Positions 43,216 through 51,959 of a DNA stretch of 64,000 nucleotides are shown in pieces; positions within the stretch are counted from its first letter, which is position 1; each line of letters opens with the position of its first letter. The translations under genes were made by a program, and so were the position numbers. A model generated the notes under the pieces. The model had not been told where the DNA came from. It made no database searches and worked only from the letters and a program-made list of their open reading frames with translations. The stretch is taken from positions 111,519-175,518 of the forward strand of contig JAEEIL010000012.1 of NCBI GenBank assembly GCA_016281355.1, given 5' to 3'. Source of the DNA: Elusimicrobiaceae bacterium. Its GTDB lineage: Bacteria > Elusimicrobiota > Elusimicrobia > Elusimicrobiales > Elusimicrobiaceae.

Positions 43216-44397
43216 ATGAAACACTTAACTCTTATTTCTTTATTTATTGCTTTATTTAGTCCGATATGGGGTGCTGAAATAATAAAAGGCCCTTATACCG
43301 AGGATGTGGAACAAAAAAGCGCAATAGTTAAATTTGTTGCCACAGATCCTACACCCGCATGGCTTGAGTATGGTCCTATGGGTAAATGTAATCAACTTAT
43401 GGCAATATCAGCCCCGTCAAGAAGCCATCGTTTTGTTTTACATGGCCTTACGCCAAATACTCAGTTTTGTTATAAGGCTTATGTAAATAATAATTCAGGC
43501 AACGGTGTGCAAGATGGGGTTGAAGGTACTTTTAAAACTTTATTTACTCCGGAGCGTAAAATAGTTAATTTTTTGGTAGTAGGTAACACTTCGGCGCAAG
43601 TTGATGTCGATACTTCCGAAATCAAAAAAACTATGGCAAGAAATATGGCAAATTATGAATCAGATTTTTTGGTTCATACTGGTAATATTTCATCATCCGG
43701 GCTTGCACAGGATGAAACCGTACAGTTTTTTGAACCCTATCAAAGGCTTTTGAAAAATATGCCGTTGGTTGTTGCTATAGGTTCAGATGAATATGGCCCG
43801 GATGCTAACAATGCGGACGGCAAAGGATTTTTGGCGGCACATTATAAGGCAAACCATACTATGCCTTGGAGTGCCGGTACACCGAATTATTATTATTTTG
43901 ATACCGCAAATGCTCGTATAGTAGTTATTGATACAAATAACTTATATGGTGCTTTGCAGGCTCCAAAAATTGAAAAGCAGTCACCTCAGTACGAGTGGCT
44001 TAAAAATACCCTTGCCAAAGCCGGTGCTGATAAATGGAAAATTGTGGTAATGCATCACCCTGTTTATTCAAGCGGTAGCACAGATGACTTATTAAGCGCT
44101 TTTCTTGCACCTTTGTTTGAAGCACATCAAGTAAAATTAGTTATTCAAGGCCATCAAGGTGCTTATGAAAGAACTAAACCTATTAGGAAGGGTGAGCCTT
44201 CAAGAAGTGGGCCGATTTACGTTACAGTTGGCGGTAGCGGTAAGTTTTTTGAGGAAAATTCATATGATAATGCATGGGGTTCAAAATATTTAGCCCTACC
44301 GCATTTTTCACATATTAAAATTGTGGATAGGAAACTTTCTTTAAGAACTTATACACACGATAATAAATTAATTGATGCTTTGGATATAAATTTTTAG
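43216..44397 (+). CDS. Secreted purple-acid-phosphatase-like metallophosphoesterase
   Basis: 393 aa. Signal peptide MKHLTLISLFIALFSPIWGA. An Fn3-like N-terminal domain (about 22-110, AIVKFVATDPTPAWLEYGPM, LHGLTPNTQFCYKAYV) precedes a calcineurin-like fold. The metal ligands look altered: VVGNTSAQ replaces the usual GDxG, LVHTGNISSSG replaces GDxxY, IGSDEYG replaces GNHE, while VVMHHPVYSSG and VIQGHQGAYERT remain. So it may bind metal weakly or bind substrate only. It starts two bases after the carboxyltransferase stop, thus in the synthase operon. Confidence 0.8.
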   Translation: MKHLTLISLFIALFSPIWGAEIIKGPYTEDVEQKSAIVKFVATDPTPAWLEYGPMGKCNQLMAISAPSRSHRFVLHGLTPNTQFCYKAYVNNNSGNGVQDGVEGTFKTLFTPERKIVNFLVVGNTSAQVDVDTSEIKKTMARNMANYESDFLVHTGNISSSGLAQDETVQFFEPYQRLLKNMPLVVAIGSDEYGPDANNADGKGFLAAHYKANHTMPWSAGTPNYYYFDTANARIVVIDTNNLYGALQAPKIEKQSPQYEWLKNTLAKAGADKWKIVVMHHPVYSSGSTDDLLSAFLAPLFEAHQVKLVIQGHQGAYERTKPIRKGEPSRSGPIYVTVGGSGKFFEENSYDNAWGSKYLALPHFSHIKIVDRKLSLRTYTHDNKLIDALDINF

Positions 44398-44399
44398 AT

Positions 44400-44428
44400 T
44401 TGTAATACTTTGTTTATTTTGCTAAAAT
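44400..44428 (+). promoter_or_regulatory. Promoter of the TRL-like gene
   Basis: TTGTAA (44400-44405), 17 bases, extended TGCTAAAAT with hexamer 44423-44428. The AAAGGAG ribosome site is just before the ATG at 44462. Confidence 0.6.
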
Positions 44429-44461
44429 AAATTTGTAAGTAATATTGTTAAAGGAGATTAT

Positions 44462-44764
44462 ATGAAAAAATTAGTTTTACTAGTATCTGCCGCAGCCATT
44501 TTAGCGGCTTGTGCTATGCCTAATTTGGAAACAGGTGCTTCAATGTTCAGCATGACTCAACAACCGATGATGGTCGGTGCTGAAAGAGGTACCAAAATCG
44601 GCCGTGCTTGTGCCAGAAACTATTTCGGTATTTACACCGAAGGTGATATGAGCGTTGCCACAGCAAAACTTAACGGTAATATTACCAAAGTCGCTACAGT
44701 AGATAAAGACGTTAAAGGTTATTTAATCTACGCCGAAGTCTGCACAGTAGTTACAGGTTATTAA
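44462..44764 (+). CDS. TRL-like family lipoprotein
   Basis: 100 aa. Lipoprotein signal with Cys17 (AAAILAACAMP). The mature part follows the TRL-like pattern: GTKIGRACARNYFGIYTEGD, then ATAKLNGNITKVATVD and VCTVVTGY. Family function is unknown; many homologues are small, abundant envelope proteins. Own promoter, ribosome site and terminator indicate strong, separate expression. Confidence 0.85.
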   Translation: MKKLVLLVSAAAILAACAMPNLETGASMFSMTQQPMMVGAERGTKIGRACARNYFGIYTEGDMSVATAKLNGNITKVATVDKDVKGYLIYAEVCTVVTGY

Positions 44765-44767
44765 TTT

Positions 44768-44801
44768 AAAATTCCCTCACTTTTAGGTGAGGGAATTTTT
44801 T
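44768..44801 (+). terminator. Terminator after the TRL-like gene
   Basis: AAAATTCCCTCAC and GTGAGGGAATTTT with a T run. It separates the next gene. Confidence 0.9.
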
Positions 44802-44810
44802 GTCTAAAAT

Positions 44811-45263
44811 ATGAAAAGTCAAAAAATTTGTTTTGTTTGCCATGCAAATATTTGCCGTAGTTTTTCCGCAGAATGCTTTTTAAAAGACTTTTTATTTAAA
44901 GCAGGGCGGGGGGATGTTGAAGTTGTTTCCCGTGGGATATTTGCACAAAGTTATTTTGAAGTACCTAGTAAAATTACAAATTTTTTAGCCTCGAAAGGTA
45001 TCAAACAACCTCCTCACATTGCCACTTTATTAACTTCTGAAGATATGCAAAATTGTACTTTGGTTTTAACAATGACCGAAGATCAAAAAGAATATATCCT
45101 GGATAATTATGCACAGTTCTCCGATAAAGTTTTTACTTTGCATGAGTATGTTTACGGTAAAGAACAAAACATAAAAGACCCTATTTCTTTAAGTGGCAGA
45201 AGTTTTGAAAAAGTTTTAGAAGAAATTTATAAAACCGTCAAAGAATTAGTGAGTAAAATTTAA
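44811..45263 (+). CDS. Low-molecular-weight protein-tyrosine phosphatase
   Basis: 150 aa. The P-loop FVCHANICRSF fits C-x5-R-S (Cys10 as nucleophile, Arg16), and the general acid sits in IKDPIS. Related arsenate reductases share the P-loop, but lack this DPI arrangement in the same form, so phosphatase is preferred. Such enzymes often act on tyrosine kinases of polysaccharide export. The gene's own start signals are poor: a TAAAAT directly abuts the ATG and no ribosome site is seen. Confidence 0.85.
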   Translation: MKSQKICFVCHANICRSFSAECFLKDFLFKAGRGDVEVVSRGIFAQSYFEVPSKITNFLASKGIKQPPHIATLLTSEDMQNCTLVLTMTEDQKEYILDNYAQFSDKVFTLHEYVYGKEQNIKDPISLSGRSFEKVLEEIYKTVKELVSKI

Positions 45264-46408
45264 AACCCGTTAAACAAGCCGTTTTTATCACCGATAAGTG
45301 TGTAAAGTTCCTGTTGTTTTAAAAGCATGTCTTTAATGTCAAAATCTTGCATTTGGGCAAGTGTTTGTTCTTTAAAGGTAAAACTGCCTTGTAATATGTT
45401 AATAATGCTTTGTATGGCCTTTGGTGTGTCACCAAACGGTATTAGAAAACCGTTTTCACCGTTTTTCAAAACTTCGGCAACGCCGCCCACATTATAACAA
45501 ACTGCAGGAACTTTCATAAAAAGTGCTTCAAGCAAAGCCATCGGTAAACCTTCGCGAATTGAAGTAAGCAAAAAGACATTCGCTATCGAAAGCAAATGCG
45601 GAATATCATCGCGTTCGCCGATAAGTTTAAAATTATTTTCAAGTTTAAGTTCCTTAATTAAATTTTCCGTTTTTTCTTTAAGGGGTCCTTCCCCCGTGTA
45701 TAAAAATACGGTGCTTGGAACTTTTTTACAAACAATATTCGCGATTCTAACACTTTCGAGAGGGTTTTTTTCATGTTTTAAATTTGCAGTTTGTAAAACA
45801 ATTTTTGTACCTTCTTGTATGCCGAGTTCTTCAAATAATTTAGTTTTATTAAAGCGTAAACCTTCTTTTGTTTTGGGGGTAACACCTGCGCGGATTAGGC
45901 GTGCTTTCTCAGGCGTAGTAATTTTATATTTTAAAGCAGTTTGCAAATCTTTATTTGAAACAAAAATCATATAGTCCGCAAACAAAGCGGCAAAACGTTC
46001 AATAAAAATATAAAAATATTTTTTAAATATATTTTGTCCATCATAAAAAACAAAACCGTGCGTGGTATGCACTACTTTAGCTTTAGTAAAAAGTTTTGCG
46101 GCGATACGCCCCAAAATACCGGCTTTCGGGCAATTTGTATGTACAATTTGCGGGTCAATTTCTTTTAATTTTTTTGCAAGTTCTTTGAATGCCAACAAAT
46201 CTTTTATGGGGTTAATTTGACGAACTAAAGATGGAATAATATAAAAATTTTTTATGTGGTCTTTTGCGTATTTTTCAAGTGTTCCGCCTGGGCCGCATAA
46301 CAAAAAAGGCTCAAAACTATCGCTGATATGGCGTGCGGTATAAAGCACACTTTTTTGTGCACCGCCGAGGTCAAGTTTCGTTATAACAAATGCTATTTTT
46401 GTTGCCAT
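45260..46408 (-). CDS. Glycosyltransferase family 4
   Basis: 382 aa GT-B fold. N-terminal FVITKLDLGGAQKSVLYTAR, middle IVHTNCPKAGILGRIAAKLF and VVHTTHGFVFYDGQN, C-terminal LQTANLKHEKNPLESVRIA, FKLIGERDDIPHLLSIANVF and the donor-binding REGLPMALLEALFMKVPAVC (EX7E). Transfers a sugar to a lipid-linked or polysaccharide acceptor; donor unknown. It overlaps the SpoIID-like gene by 16 bases, so both are expressed together. Convergent with the phosphatase gene (4-base overlap of the 3' ends). Confidence 0.9.
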   Translation of the reverse strand: MATKIAFVITKLDLGGAQKSVLYTARHISDSFEPFLLCGPGGTLEKYAKDHIKNFYIIPSLVRQINPIKDLLAFKELAKKLKEIDPQIVHTNCPKAGILGRIAAKLFTKAKVVHTTHGFVFYDGQNIFKKYFYIFIERFAALFADYMIFVSNKDLQTALKYKITTPEKARLIRAGVTPKTKEGLRFNKTKLFEELGIQEGTKIVLQTANLKHEKNPLESVRIANIVCKKVPSTVFLYTGEGPLKEKTENLIKELKLENNFKLIGERDDIPHLLSIANVFLLTSIREGLPMALLEALFMKVPAVCYNVGGVAEVLKNGENGFLIPFGDTPKAIQSIINILQGSFTFKEQTLAQMQDFDIKDMLLKQQELYTLIGDKNGLFNGF

Positions 46409-48561
46409 AAACCTGTTTTGTAGGACGGGTAATAGTAGTTCAAAATACCTTTAGCATCTTTTTGTTGACGGGCCAAACCTATGGCACCCTCAATGCAAAT
46501 ACCGCTGCCGCTACCTGTATCAGAACCTATAAACATGATTTCCTTTTTAAACGGTATAAAAGTAAAAAAGTCTGATCTTAAAGTACCTGCGGAAAGCACA
46601 AAATTCGCTTCCTTAAAAGGAAGTTCAATAGTTTTTTTAGATCCTACAAAACGTATAGCCAAAATTCTGCCGGTAGCTGAAAAGTCTGCTACTTCAAAAT
46701 ATTTTAATTTGCCGATATTAAAATTTTGTTTCAGGCGTTGTTGTATGTCTTTTATAGGTATTGAGTAAATCCATTTAATTTCTGACCATTGTGTAGGGTC
46801 TTGCGGTGCAGAGAGTAAATCTGCCGGCGGGTTTGAAAACATATACTTGAAAATGTTTAAAGCACTTGGTTTAAATTCAAAAGCCTTTTTCGTGTTTTTT
46901 ATTCCATCTTCGGTAACTGGTCCGCAGGCTTTGTAAGTTTTTGCTAAAGCAAGTTCATCTCCGTCATTAAGCAGAACTTGGTTTTTTGTTGTTTCCGCTG
47001 CTTTCCTTGCAAGGAAAGATACCATATTGTTTCCGCCGAAATTAAAATCTGCTACATTATCTGGGATGTTAAAATCGAAGTCTGAAGTTAAATCAACAAT
47101 ATTATAAAGACGTGTTCTTGTTGCAATTGCCATAGCTTCCAAAACTGCCTGGTCACGCACGCCGTGTAAGGCGGTAGTAAGCAAGGGGGCAACGGTTTCT
47201 TCTACTGAAGTTATATTCACAAGTTGCATGCCTTCTTCATTAGGTATAACGAGTAAAGAACCTATTAATTCTTTGTCACCTAAATTAGTTGCAAAAATAT
47301 TATCAGCCTTGGTATCTTTTATTATCATGCTTAACTTTTTATCTTCAAGATTTATTATAAAAGGATTTTTTGTGGAAAAGTCATAAGTGCCCCATTTATT
47401 TTGAACATGAACACCTTTGTCTTTCTTGTCAAAAATAATATTTTTTGCCACAAAAGCATCCGCTTTAAGAACAAAGCCGCGTTTATCGTCTTTAATTGTG
47501 TAGGGGGAACTCGTAGAAAAAGTAAATCCGGTAATATTCGTTAATGTCCCGTTCGGGGCGGAATAAAGCCCGATTTTAAGTGGTTTATTTTCATCCGGTG
47601 TAGCATTTTTTATGAACATTTCATTTAAGCGTGAGTAAAATAAATAATCTTCTGCGTCTCCCTTAATATGTTTTGAAAGTTTTTGTAAATATTTTTTTGC
47701 CTCTTTATTTTTACCGTCTAAAATAAACAGGCTTGCATAACTTTGCCAAGATGGTATATATTGTTTTAATTTATACTGTGTGCGTGCCAAATATAGTTGG
47801 GGCATATAGTTGCTACCGTCGTGCTCAAGTGCTTGCTCAAAAAGTGTTTGCGCACCTTTTTTGTTACCGTTTGATAGGTAAATGCGTGCTATCAAATAAA
47901 CTGCGTGAGAAATTTTATAAGGGTCATTACTGTAAATATCTTGCAAAATTGTACCGGCTTCTTTAAAATCTTTTTTATTAAAATATGCTTGCGCTAAAGC
48001 AAGTTTACCGGATGCTAAATATTCAAAATCAGAAGTTAAAAACAGCATATTATCATAAGTTTTTTGCGCTTCTTTTACTTTGTTTTGCGCGGCGTAGAGC
48101 CAAACTTGAAGTAGATTATAAATCGGTTCGTGTGGCGCGAGTTTTAAAGCATTACTTAAAGACTCTTGTGCCTTTTTATAGTCACGCCTTTGCAAATTTA
48201 TTAATGCTATTTCTGCTTGGGCGCGGGGGTCTTCAGAAAGTTTGGAAAGTTCTTCCAAAGCTTTTTGTGTATTGCCTGTCAAAAACCATTTGTTTTCTTC
48301 AGTTAGATTTTTAGGCATTTCATAAGTAAGAACTGTTTTTGTTAAAATTTCTTCATTTAATTTTATGTCCGGCAAACGGTTCACGGTTATGGCTTGTACC
48401 TGATCCCGTTCTCCGAAAGCAGATAAAGGGGTATTTTGATTTTGTTCCTCTGTTTGGGCATTAGCTTGAAGGGCTGTATTCCCATTCAATGCCTCATTTA
48501 AAGATTGTGCCGCAAGCGGCGATGCAATTAAAAGTAATAATAAAAATTTGATTGTTCTCAT
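46393..48561 (-). CDS. TPR-containing exported SpoIID/LytB-like protein, catalytic residues changed
   Basis: 722 aa from ATG 48561 (MRTIKFLLLLLIASPLAAQ); the longer frame adds nine residues upstream of a promoter and is rejected. Signal peptide, then TPR repeats (about 85-310; AQAEIALINLQRRDYKKAQE, PYKISHAVYLIARIYLSNGN), then a SpoIID/LytB domain (about 330-720). It aligns without gaps to the SpoIID core around VNITSVEETVAPLLTTALHG and AVLEAMAIATRTRLY. But the catalytic Glu of the GEM motif is Ala (TTAL), and GHGxGMSQxGA reads GSGSGICIEGA. So it should bind glycan strands rather than cut them. Leaderless promoter. Confidence 0.85.
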   Translation of the reverse strand: MRTIKFLLLLLIASPLAAQSLNEALNGNTALQANAQTEEQNQNTPLSAFGERDQVQAITVNRLPDIKLNEEILTKTVLTYEMPKNLTEENKWFLTGNTQKALEELSKLSEDPRAQAEIALINLQRRDYKKAQESLSNALKLAPHEPIYNLLQVWLYAAQNKVKEAQKTYDNMLFLTSDFEYLASGKLALAQAYFNKKDFKEAGTILQDIYSNDPYKISHAVYLIARIYLSNGNKKGAQTLFEQALEHDGSNYMPQLYLARTQYKLKQYIPSWQSYASLFILDGKNKEAKKYLQKLSKHIKGDAEDYLFYSRLNEMFIKNATPDENKPLKIGLYSAPNGTLTNITGFTFSTSSPYTIKDDKRGFVLKADAFVAKNIIFDKKDKGVHVQNKWGTYDFSTKNPFIINLEDKKLSMIIKDTKADNIFATNLGDKELIGSLLVIPNEEGMQLVNITSVEETVAPLLTTALHGVRDQAVLEAMAIATRTRLYNIVDLTSDFDFNIPDNVADFNFGGNNMVSFLARKAAETTKNQVLLNDGDELALAKTYKACGPVTEDGIKNTKKAFEFKPSALNIFKYMFSNPPADLLSAPQDPTQWSEIKWIYSIPIKDIQQRLKQNFNIGKLKYFEVADFSATGRILAIRFVGSKKTIELPFKEANFVLSAGTLRSDFFTFIPFKKEIMFIGSDTGSGSGICIEGAIGLARQQKDAKGILNYYYPSYKTGLWQQK

Positions 48562-48567
48562 ACTTAA

Positions 48568-48576
48568 ATTATAGCA
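48568..48576 (-). promoter_or_regulatory. Leaderless extended -10 of the SpoIID-like gene
   Basis: TGCTATAAT on the minus strand, 6 bases before the ATG at 48561. No ribosome site exists in those 6 bases. Confidence 0.65.
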
Positions 48577-48620
48577 AACAAAGGGCAAATATATTATAAT
48601 AATTTATATACGGGTACTTT

Positions 48621-50138
48621 ATGCAAAAGAACATAGAAACACTTTTGGCTTATGCCGTCAAAAATAATTTAATTAAAAAAGAAGATAAATTCTGGGCGCA
48701 AAATGCGCTTTACACTTTGCTTGATATCGACGGTAGTTGCATAGATATTTTACCTAATCCTAAAGGCAAAAGGATAATCGAAATTTTAAATAATTTATCT
48801 GCCTATGCTGCTAAAAAGGGCTTACTTAAGGCTGATACCGCAAGTTGCCGTGATAATTTTGAAATTGCTTTAATGGGCGTTTTTACCGTACGGCCCAGTG
48901 AAGTTAAGGCTAAATTCTTTGCAGATAAACAAAAAAGTCCGAAACTTGCAACAGATAATTTTTATAAATATTCCAAAGCCGTTAATTATATACGGACTGA
49001 ACAAATTGCAAAAAATGTTTCCTGGAAGGTACCAACAAAATACGGTAATATTGGCTTGACAATAAACCTTGCCAAACCGGAAAAGGATCCTAAAGAAATT
49101 GCCTTGCTCGGTAAACAACCGCTTAAAGAACATGCTTATCCCAAATGTGTGCTTTGTGCAGAAAACGAGGGTTACAGCGGCCGCCTTGGTTACAGTGCGC
49201 GCCAGAATTTACGTGAGATACCGCTTAAACTTGGGGGGGAAAATTGGTTTTTCCAATATTCGCCTTTTTCTTATTATAATGAGCATAGCATAGTGGTTTC
49301 TTGCGAACATAAACCAATGAAAATTACCGCGAAAACCTTTGTTAATTTGCTTGATTTTTTAACGGAGTTCCCACATTATTTTATCGGTGCTAATGCTGAT
49401 TTGGGGCTTGTGGGCGGAAGTATTTTAAATCACGATCATTATCAGGCCGGGCGTTATACTTTTGCGTTGGATAATGCCAAAACAAATTTAAAATTTAGTT
49501 TACCTGAATTCAAGCAAGTTGAATTTTCTTGGCTTAAATGGCCAATTACGGTTTTGCGTGTGCGCGGGCCTAAAAAACAAGTTGCATTAGCAGCGGCGCA
49601 TATCTTGAAAATTTGGCAAAAATATGACGATAAATCTGCCGGGATCTTGCATGCAACAGGTAAAGATTTACATAGCACAATTACACCGATAGCACGCTAC
49701 AAAAAAGGTAAATATGAAATTGATTTAGCATTGCGTAATAACCGCACTGACATCATGCACCCTTATGGTATTTTTAATACACCTGAAAAGTATCATAATA
49801 TCAAACGCGAAAATATGGGGCTTATTGAAGTTTTGGGGCTTGCGGTACTGCCGGGCCGCCTTAAAAAACAAATGGCAGATATTGCCGGGTTAATCAACAA
49901 AAACAAAATTGAAAATATTAAAAAGGACCAAAATTTAAAACTGCATTATGCTTGGGTTAAAGAAATTTGCACCGGAAAAAAATTTAAAAATTTAGCGGAA
50001 GTTCAAAAGTTTTTACGCACTCAAATCGGGTATGCTTTTGTAGCCTCTTTAGAAGGCTGTGCAGTTTTTAAACAGACCCCTGAAGGTAAACAAAATTTAC
50101 TGAAATTTATCATCAAATTAGGCGGTAAAGTTAGTTAA
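48621..50138 (+). CDS. galT: UDP-glucose--hexose-1-phosphate uridylyltransferase, GalT class II
   Basis: 505 aa. Firmicutes-type GalT of the Leloir route (galactose 1-phosphate with UDP-glucose). Signatures: TDNFYKYSKAVNYIRTEQIA, KCVLCAENEGYSGRLGYSAR, NWFFQYSPFSYYNEHSIVV, SEHKPM-like CEHKPMKI, and ADLGLVGGSILNHDHYQAGR (with the HDH His region). C-terminal LALRNNRTDIMHPYGIF is also typical. No galK, galE or galM is beside it. The -10 TATAAT at 48595-48600 gives a leader of about 13 bases with no ribosome site. Confidence 0.93.
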   Translation: MQKNIETLLAYAVKNNLIKKEDKFWAQNALYTLLDIDGSCIDILPNPKGKRIIEILNNLSAYAAKKGLLKADTASCRDNFEIALMGVFTVRPSEVKAKFFADKQKSPKLATDNFYKYSKAVNYIRTEQIAKNVSWKVPTKYGNIGLTINLAKPEKDPKEIALLGKQPLKEHAYPKCVLCAENEGYSGRLGYSARQNLREIPLKLGGENWFFQYSPFSYYNEHSIVVSCEHKPMKITAKTFVNLLDFLTEFPHYFIGANADLGLVGGSILNHDHYQAGRYTFALDNAKTNLKFSLPEFKQVEFSWLKWPITVLRVRGPKKQVALAAAHILKIWQKYDDKSAGILHATGKDLHSTITPIARYKKGKYEIDLALRNNRTDIMHPYGIFNTPEKYHNIKRENMGLIEVLGLAVLPGRLKKQMADIAGLINKNKIENIKKDQNLKLHYAWVKEICTGKKFKNLAEVQKFLRTQIGYAFVASLEGCAVFKQTPEGKQNLLKFIIKLGGKVS

Positions 50139-50156
50139 TAGTCAATTTATTAAACA

Positions 50157-50201
50157 AAAAACCGGGTGCTTGCTTAACAACTTGCAAAACACCCGGTTTT
50201 T
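50157..50201 (+). terminator. Terminator after galT
   Basis: AAAACCGGGTG and CACCCGGTTTTT with a 21-base loop. Symmetric, so it may also end the minus-strand YggS operon (stop at 50217). Confidence 0.85.
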
Positions 50202-50216
50202 AAATTAAGCCATAAT

Positions 50217-50480
50217 TTATGGTACGGCGTCCATTACTTTTTTAAGCTCTTCCTCACTTTTGCCGCGGACTTCAACAGTTTTTTCCTTTCCGTTGTTACC
50301 TTTAATAATGTTTATTCCGCTTGGGGGAACATCAAAAAAATCAACTAAAAAGTCTTTAATAATGTCATTGGCTTCGGTTGATATCTTTAAAGTTTTAACT
50401 TTCATGCGAAGCACGCTGCCGATGCGGCTGACAATAGCGTTATCCCCTTTAGTTGATATTGCCCTTACTTTAATTATCAT
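50217..50480 (-). CDS. DUF167 (YggU) family protein
   Basis: 87 aa. Typical DUF167: IIKVRAISTKGDNAIVSRIG, then IKDFLVDFFDVPPSGINIIK and GNNGKEKTVEVRG. Small alpha/beta protein of unknown role, usually found with YggS and YggT, as here. Its ATG directly abuts the YggS stop; a GGAG site lies within the yggS 3' end. Confidence 0.88.
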   Translation of the reverse strand: MIIKVRAISTKGDNAIVSRIGSVLRMKVKTLKISTEANDIIKDFLVDFFDVPPSGINIIKGNNGKEKTVEVRGKSEEELKKVMDAVP

Positions 50481-51176
50481 TTACTCCTCCAAATTATCAA
50501 AAATCTTGCTGCCAATCCGCACCAAATTGCTGCCGGATTTTATGGCTATTTTATAGTCCTCACTCATGCCTAGTGATAAAATGTCCGAGGGCTTAAAATA
50601 TTTATCAAATAATTTTTTTACCGCTAAAAACTTTTGTTCTATGATATCTTCACTTGCTTGTGGGGCAATAGCCATAAGGCCCTTTAGTTTTATGTTTTTG
50701 CAGGTGTTTAAAATGTTTTCAATTAAAGCACTTGCACCTTCTAAACTTACACCGCCCTGGGTGTTTTTGTCTGTCAATTTCACTTGTACCAAACAATTTG
50801 CAATTTTATTTTGTTCTTTTGCTTTTGCGTTTACAAATTGCGCTAATGTCAGGCTGTCTAGTGAACAAATCAAGTCAAAATACTCTAAAACTTTTGCCGC
50901 TTTATTTTTTTGTAAGCGGCCGATAAAAAACTTTTTAACTTTATAGGGTTTAAGTTCGGCACTTTGCCACTTTTTCAAACTGTCCTGCAAACGGGATTCG
51001 GCAACATAATTTATACTTTTATCCGTTAACAAATTTACTATTTGAGGAACGGTGGCATATTTTACAACAGGCAAAATTTTGACCTCTTTGGGATCGCGCC
51101 CATAGGAGAGGCAAATTTCCGCAACTTCTTTAACTAGGGCTTGATAAGCGAGGGCAGGTTGTAAAAGTGCTTGCAT
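50481..51176 (-). CDS. YggS-family PLP homeostasis protein
   Basis: 231 aa. Type III fold PLP-binding barrel, without catalytic activity in known homologues (PLPHP). PLP Lys in KILPVVKYAT (near residue 36), FFIGRLQKNKAAKVL, LKGLMAIAP and LSLGMSEDYKIAIKSGSNLV, RIGS. Pairs with DUF167 in one transcript. Confidence 0.92.
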   Translation of the reverse strand: MQALLQPALAYQALVKEVAEICLSYGRDPKEVKILPVVKYATVPQIVNLLTDKSINYVAESRLQDSLKKWQSAELKPYKVKKFFIGRLQKNKAAKVLEYFDLICSLDSLTLAQFVNAKAKEQNKIANCLVQVKLTDKNTQGGVSLEGASALIENILNTCKNIKLKGLMAIAPQASEDIIEQKFLAVKKLFDKYFKPSDILSLGMSEDYKIAIKSGSNLVRIGSKIFDNLEE

Positions 51177-51211
51177 AAGACCTCTATATATGCTATTATA
51201 CCATATTTTGC

Positions 51212-51326
51212 GGCGTATTTTTGGCTAATTTTTGCTTTTTCGTCGGCTCGGATACCTCCGCCCTGCGGGCGTGTGAAACATGTATACCTCGCCTTGAGAA
51301 AAGCAAAAATTATCACGAAAATACTT
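51212..51326 (-). repeat. Dispersed 115-bp palindrome, copy B
   Basis: Between yggS and the frr terminator. On the minus strand it starts AAGTATTTT and ends AAAAATACGCC; outer stem ATAATTTTTGCTTTT with AAAAGCAAAAATTA. It shares TCAAGGC, AGGTATAC, GGGCGGAGGTATCCG and the CGCCC/GGGCG apex with copy C at 60912. Confidence 0.8.
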
Positions 51327-51344
51327 GCAAATGTTTAAAATTAA

Positions 51345-51371
51345 AAAACCCCGGGTTTTAGCCGGGGTTTT
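51345..51371 (-). terminator. Terminator after frr
   Basis: AAAACCCCGG (51345-51354) and CCGGGGTTTT (51362-51371). Confidence 0.88.
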
Positions 51372-51390
51372 CTCATAAAAAGAAAATAAA

Positions 51391-51951
51391 TTAAATTGTC
51401 ATTATTTCTTTTTCTTTTTCTTCTACGATTTTGACGATTAAGGCAATAGCCTCGTCGGTCGCTTTTTGTATATCTGTTTCAAAGCGTTTCAAATCGTCTT
51501 CAGTAACTTCACCTGATTTTTGCGCTTTTTTGATTTTTTCCAAAACATCGCGGCGTTCATTACGAACTGCAACTTTATAGTCTTCACTCATTTTTGCGAC
51601 GGTTTTGCTTAATGTTTTACGCCTGTCTTCCGTCATAGGGGGGAAGATAATGCGTATAACTTTGCCCGTAGTTGTTGGTGCTGCGCCAAGGTCTGCCTGG
51701 CTTAAAGCCTTTTCTATATCTTTAACGGCACCTGCATCCCAAGGCTGAATTTCCAAAGTTCTTGCGTCGGAGACATTGATTACCGCCATTTGTTTTAACG
51801 GGGTTGGCACACCGTAATAATCAACGCGTACTTGTTCAATCATTTGCGGGTTTGCGCGGCCTGTCCTTAATGAACCGAGATCGCGTTTTAATTTTTGCGG
51901 CACTTCCGCCATTTCGTTTTTTGCATTTGTTATAATTTCGTTTACTGTCAT
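51391..51951 (-). CDS. frr: Ribosome recycling factor
   Basis: 186 aa, normal length. Splits post-termination ribosomes with EF-G. Motifs: LKRDLGSLRTGRANPQMIEQ, VDYYGVPTPLKQMA, IQPWDAGAVKDIEKAL, RIIFPPMTEDRRKTLSKTV and VAVRNERRDVLEKIK. Eight bases after pyrH, the conserved pyrH-frr order. Confidence 0.97.
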   Translation of the reverse strand: MTVNEIITNAKNEMAEVPQKLKRDLGSLRTGRANPQMIEQVRVDYYGVPTPLKQMAVINVSDARTLEIQPWDAGAVKDIEKALSQADLGAAPTTTGKVIRIIFPPMTEDRRKTLSKTVAKMSEDYKVAVRNERRDVLEKIKKAQKSGEVTEDDLKRFETDIQKATDEAIALIVKIVEEKEKEIMTI

Positions 51952-51959
51952 AATACCTC

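Noticed and set aside
44811..45263. Arsenate reductase
   Set aside because: The P-loop fits, but no ars genes are near and the DPI acid loop fits LMW phosphatases better.
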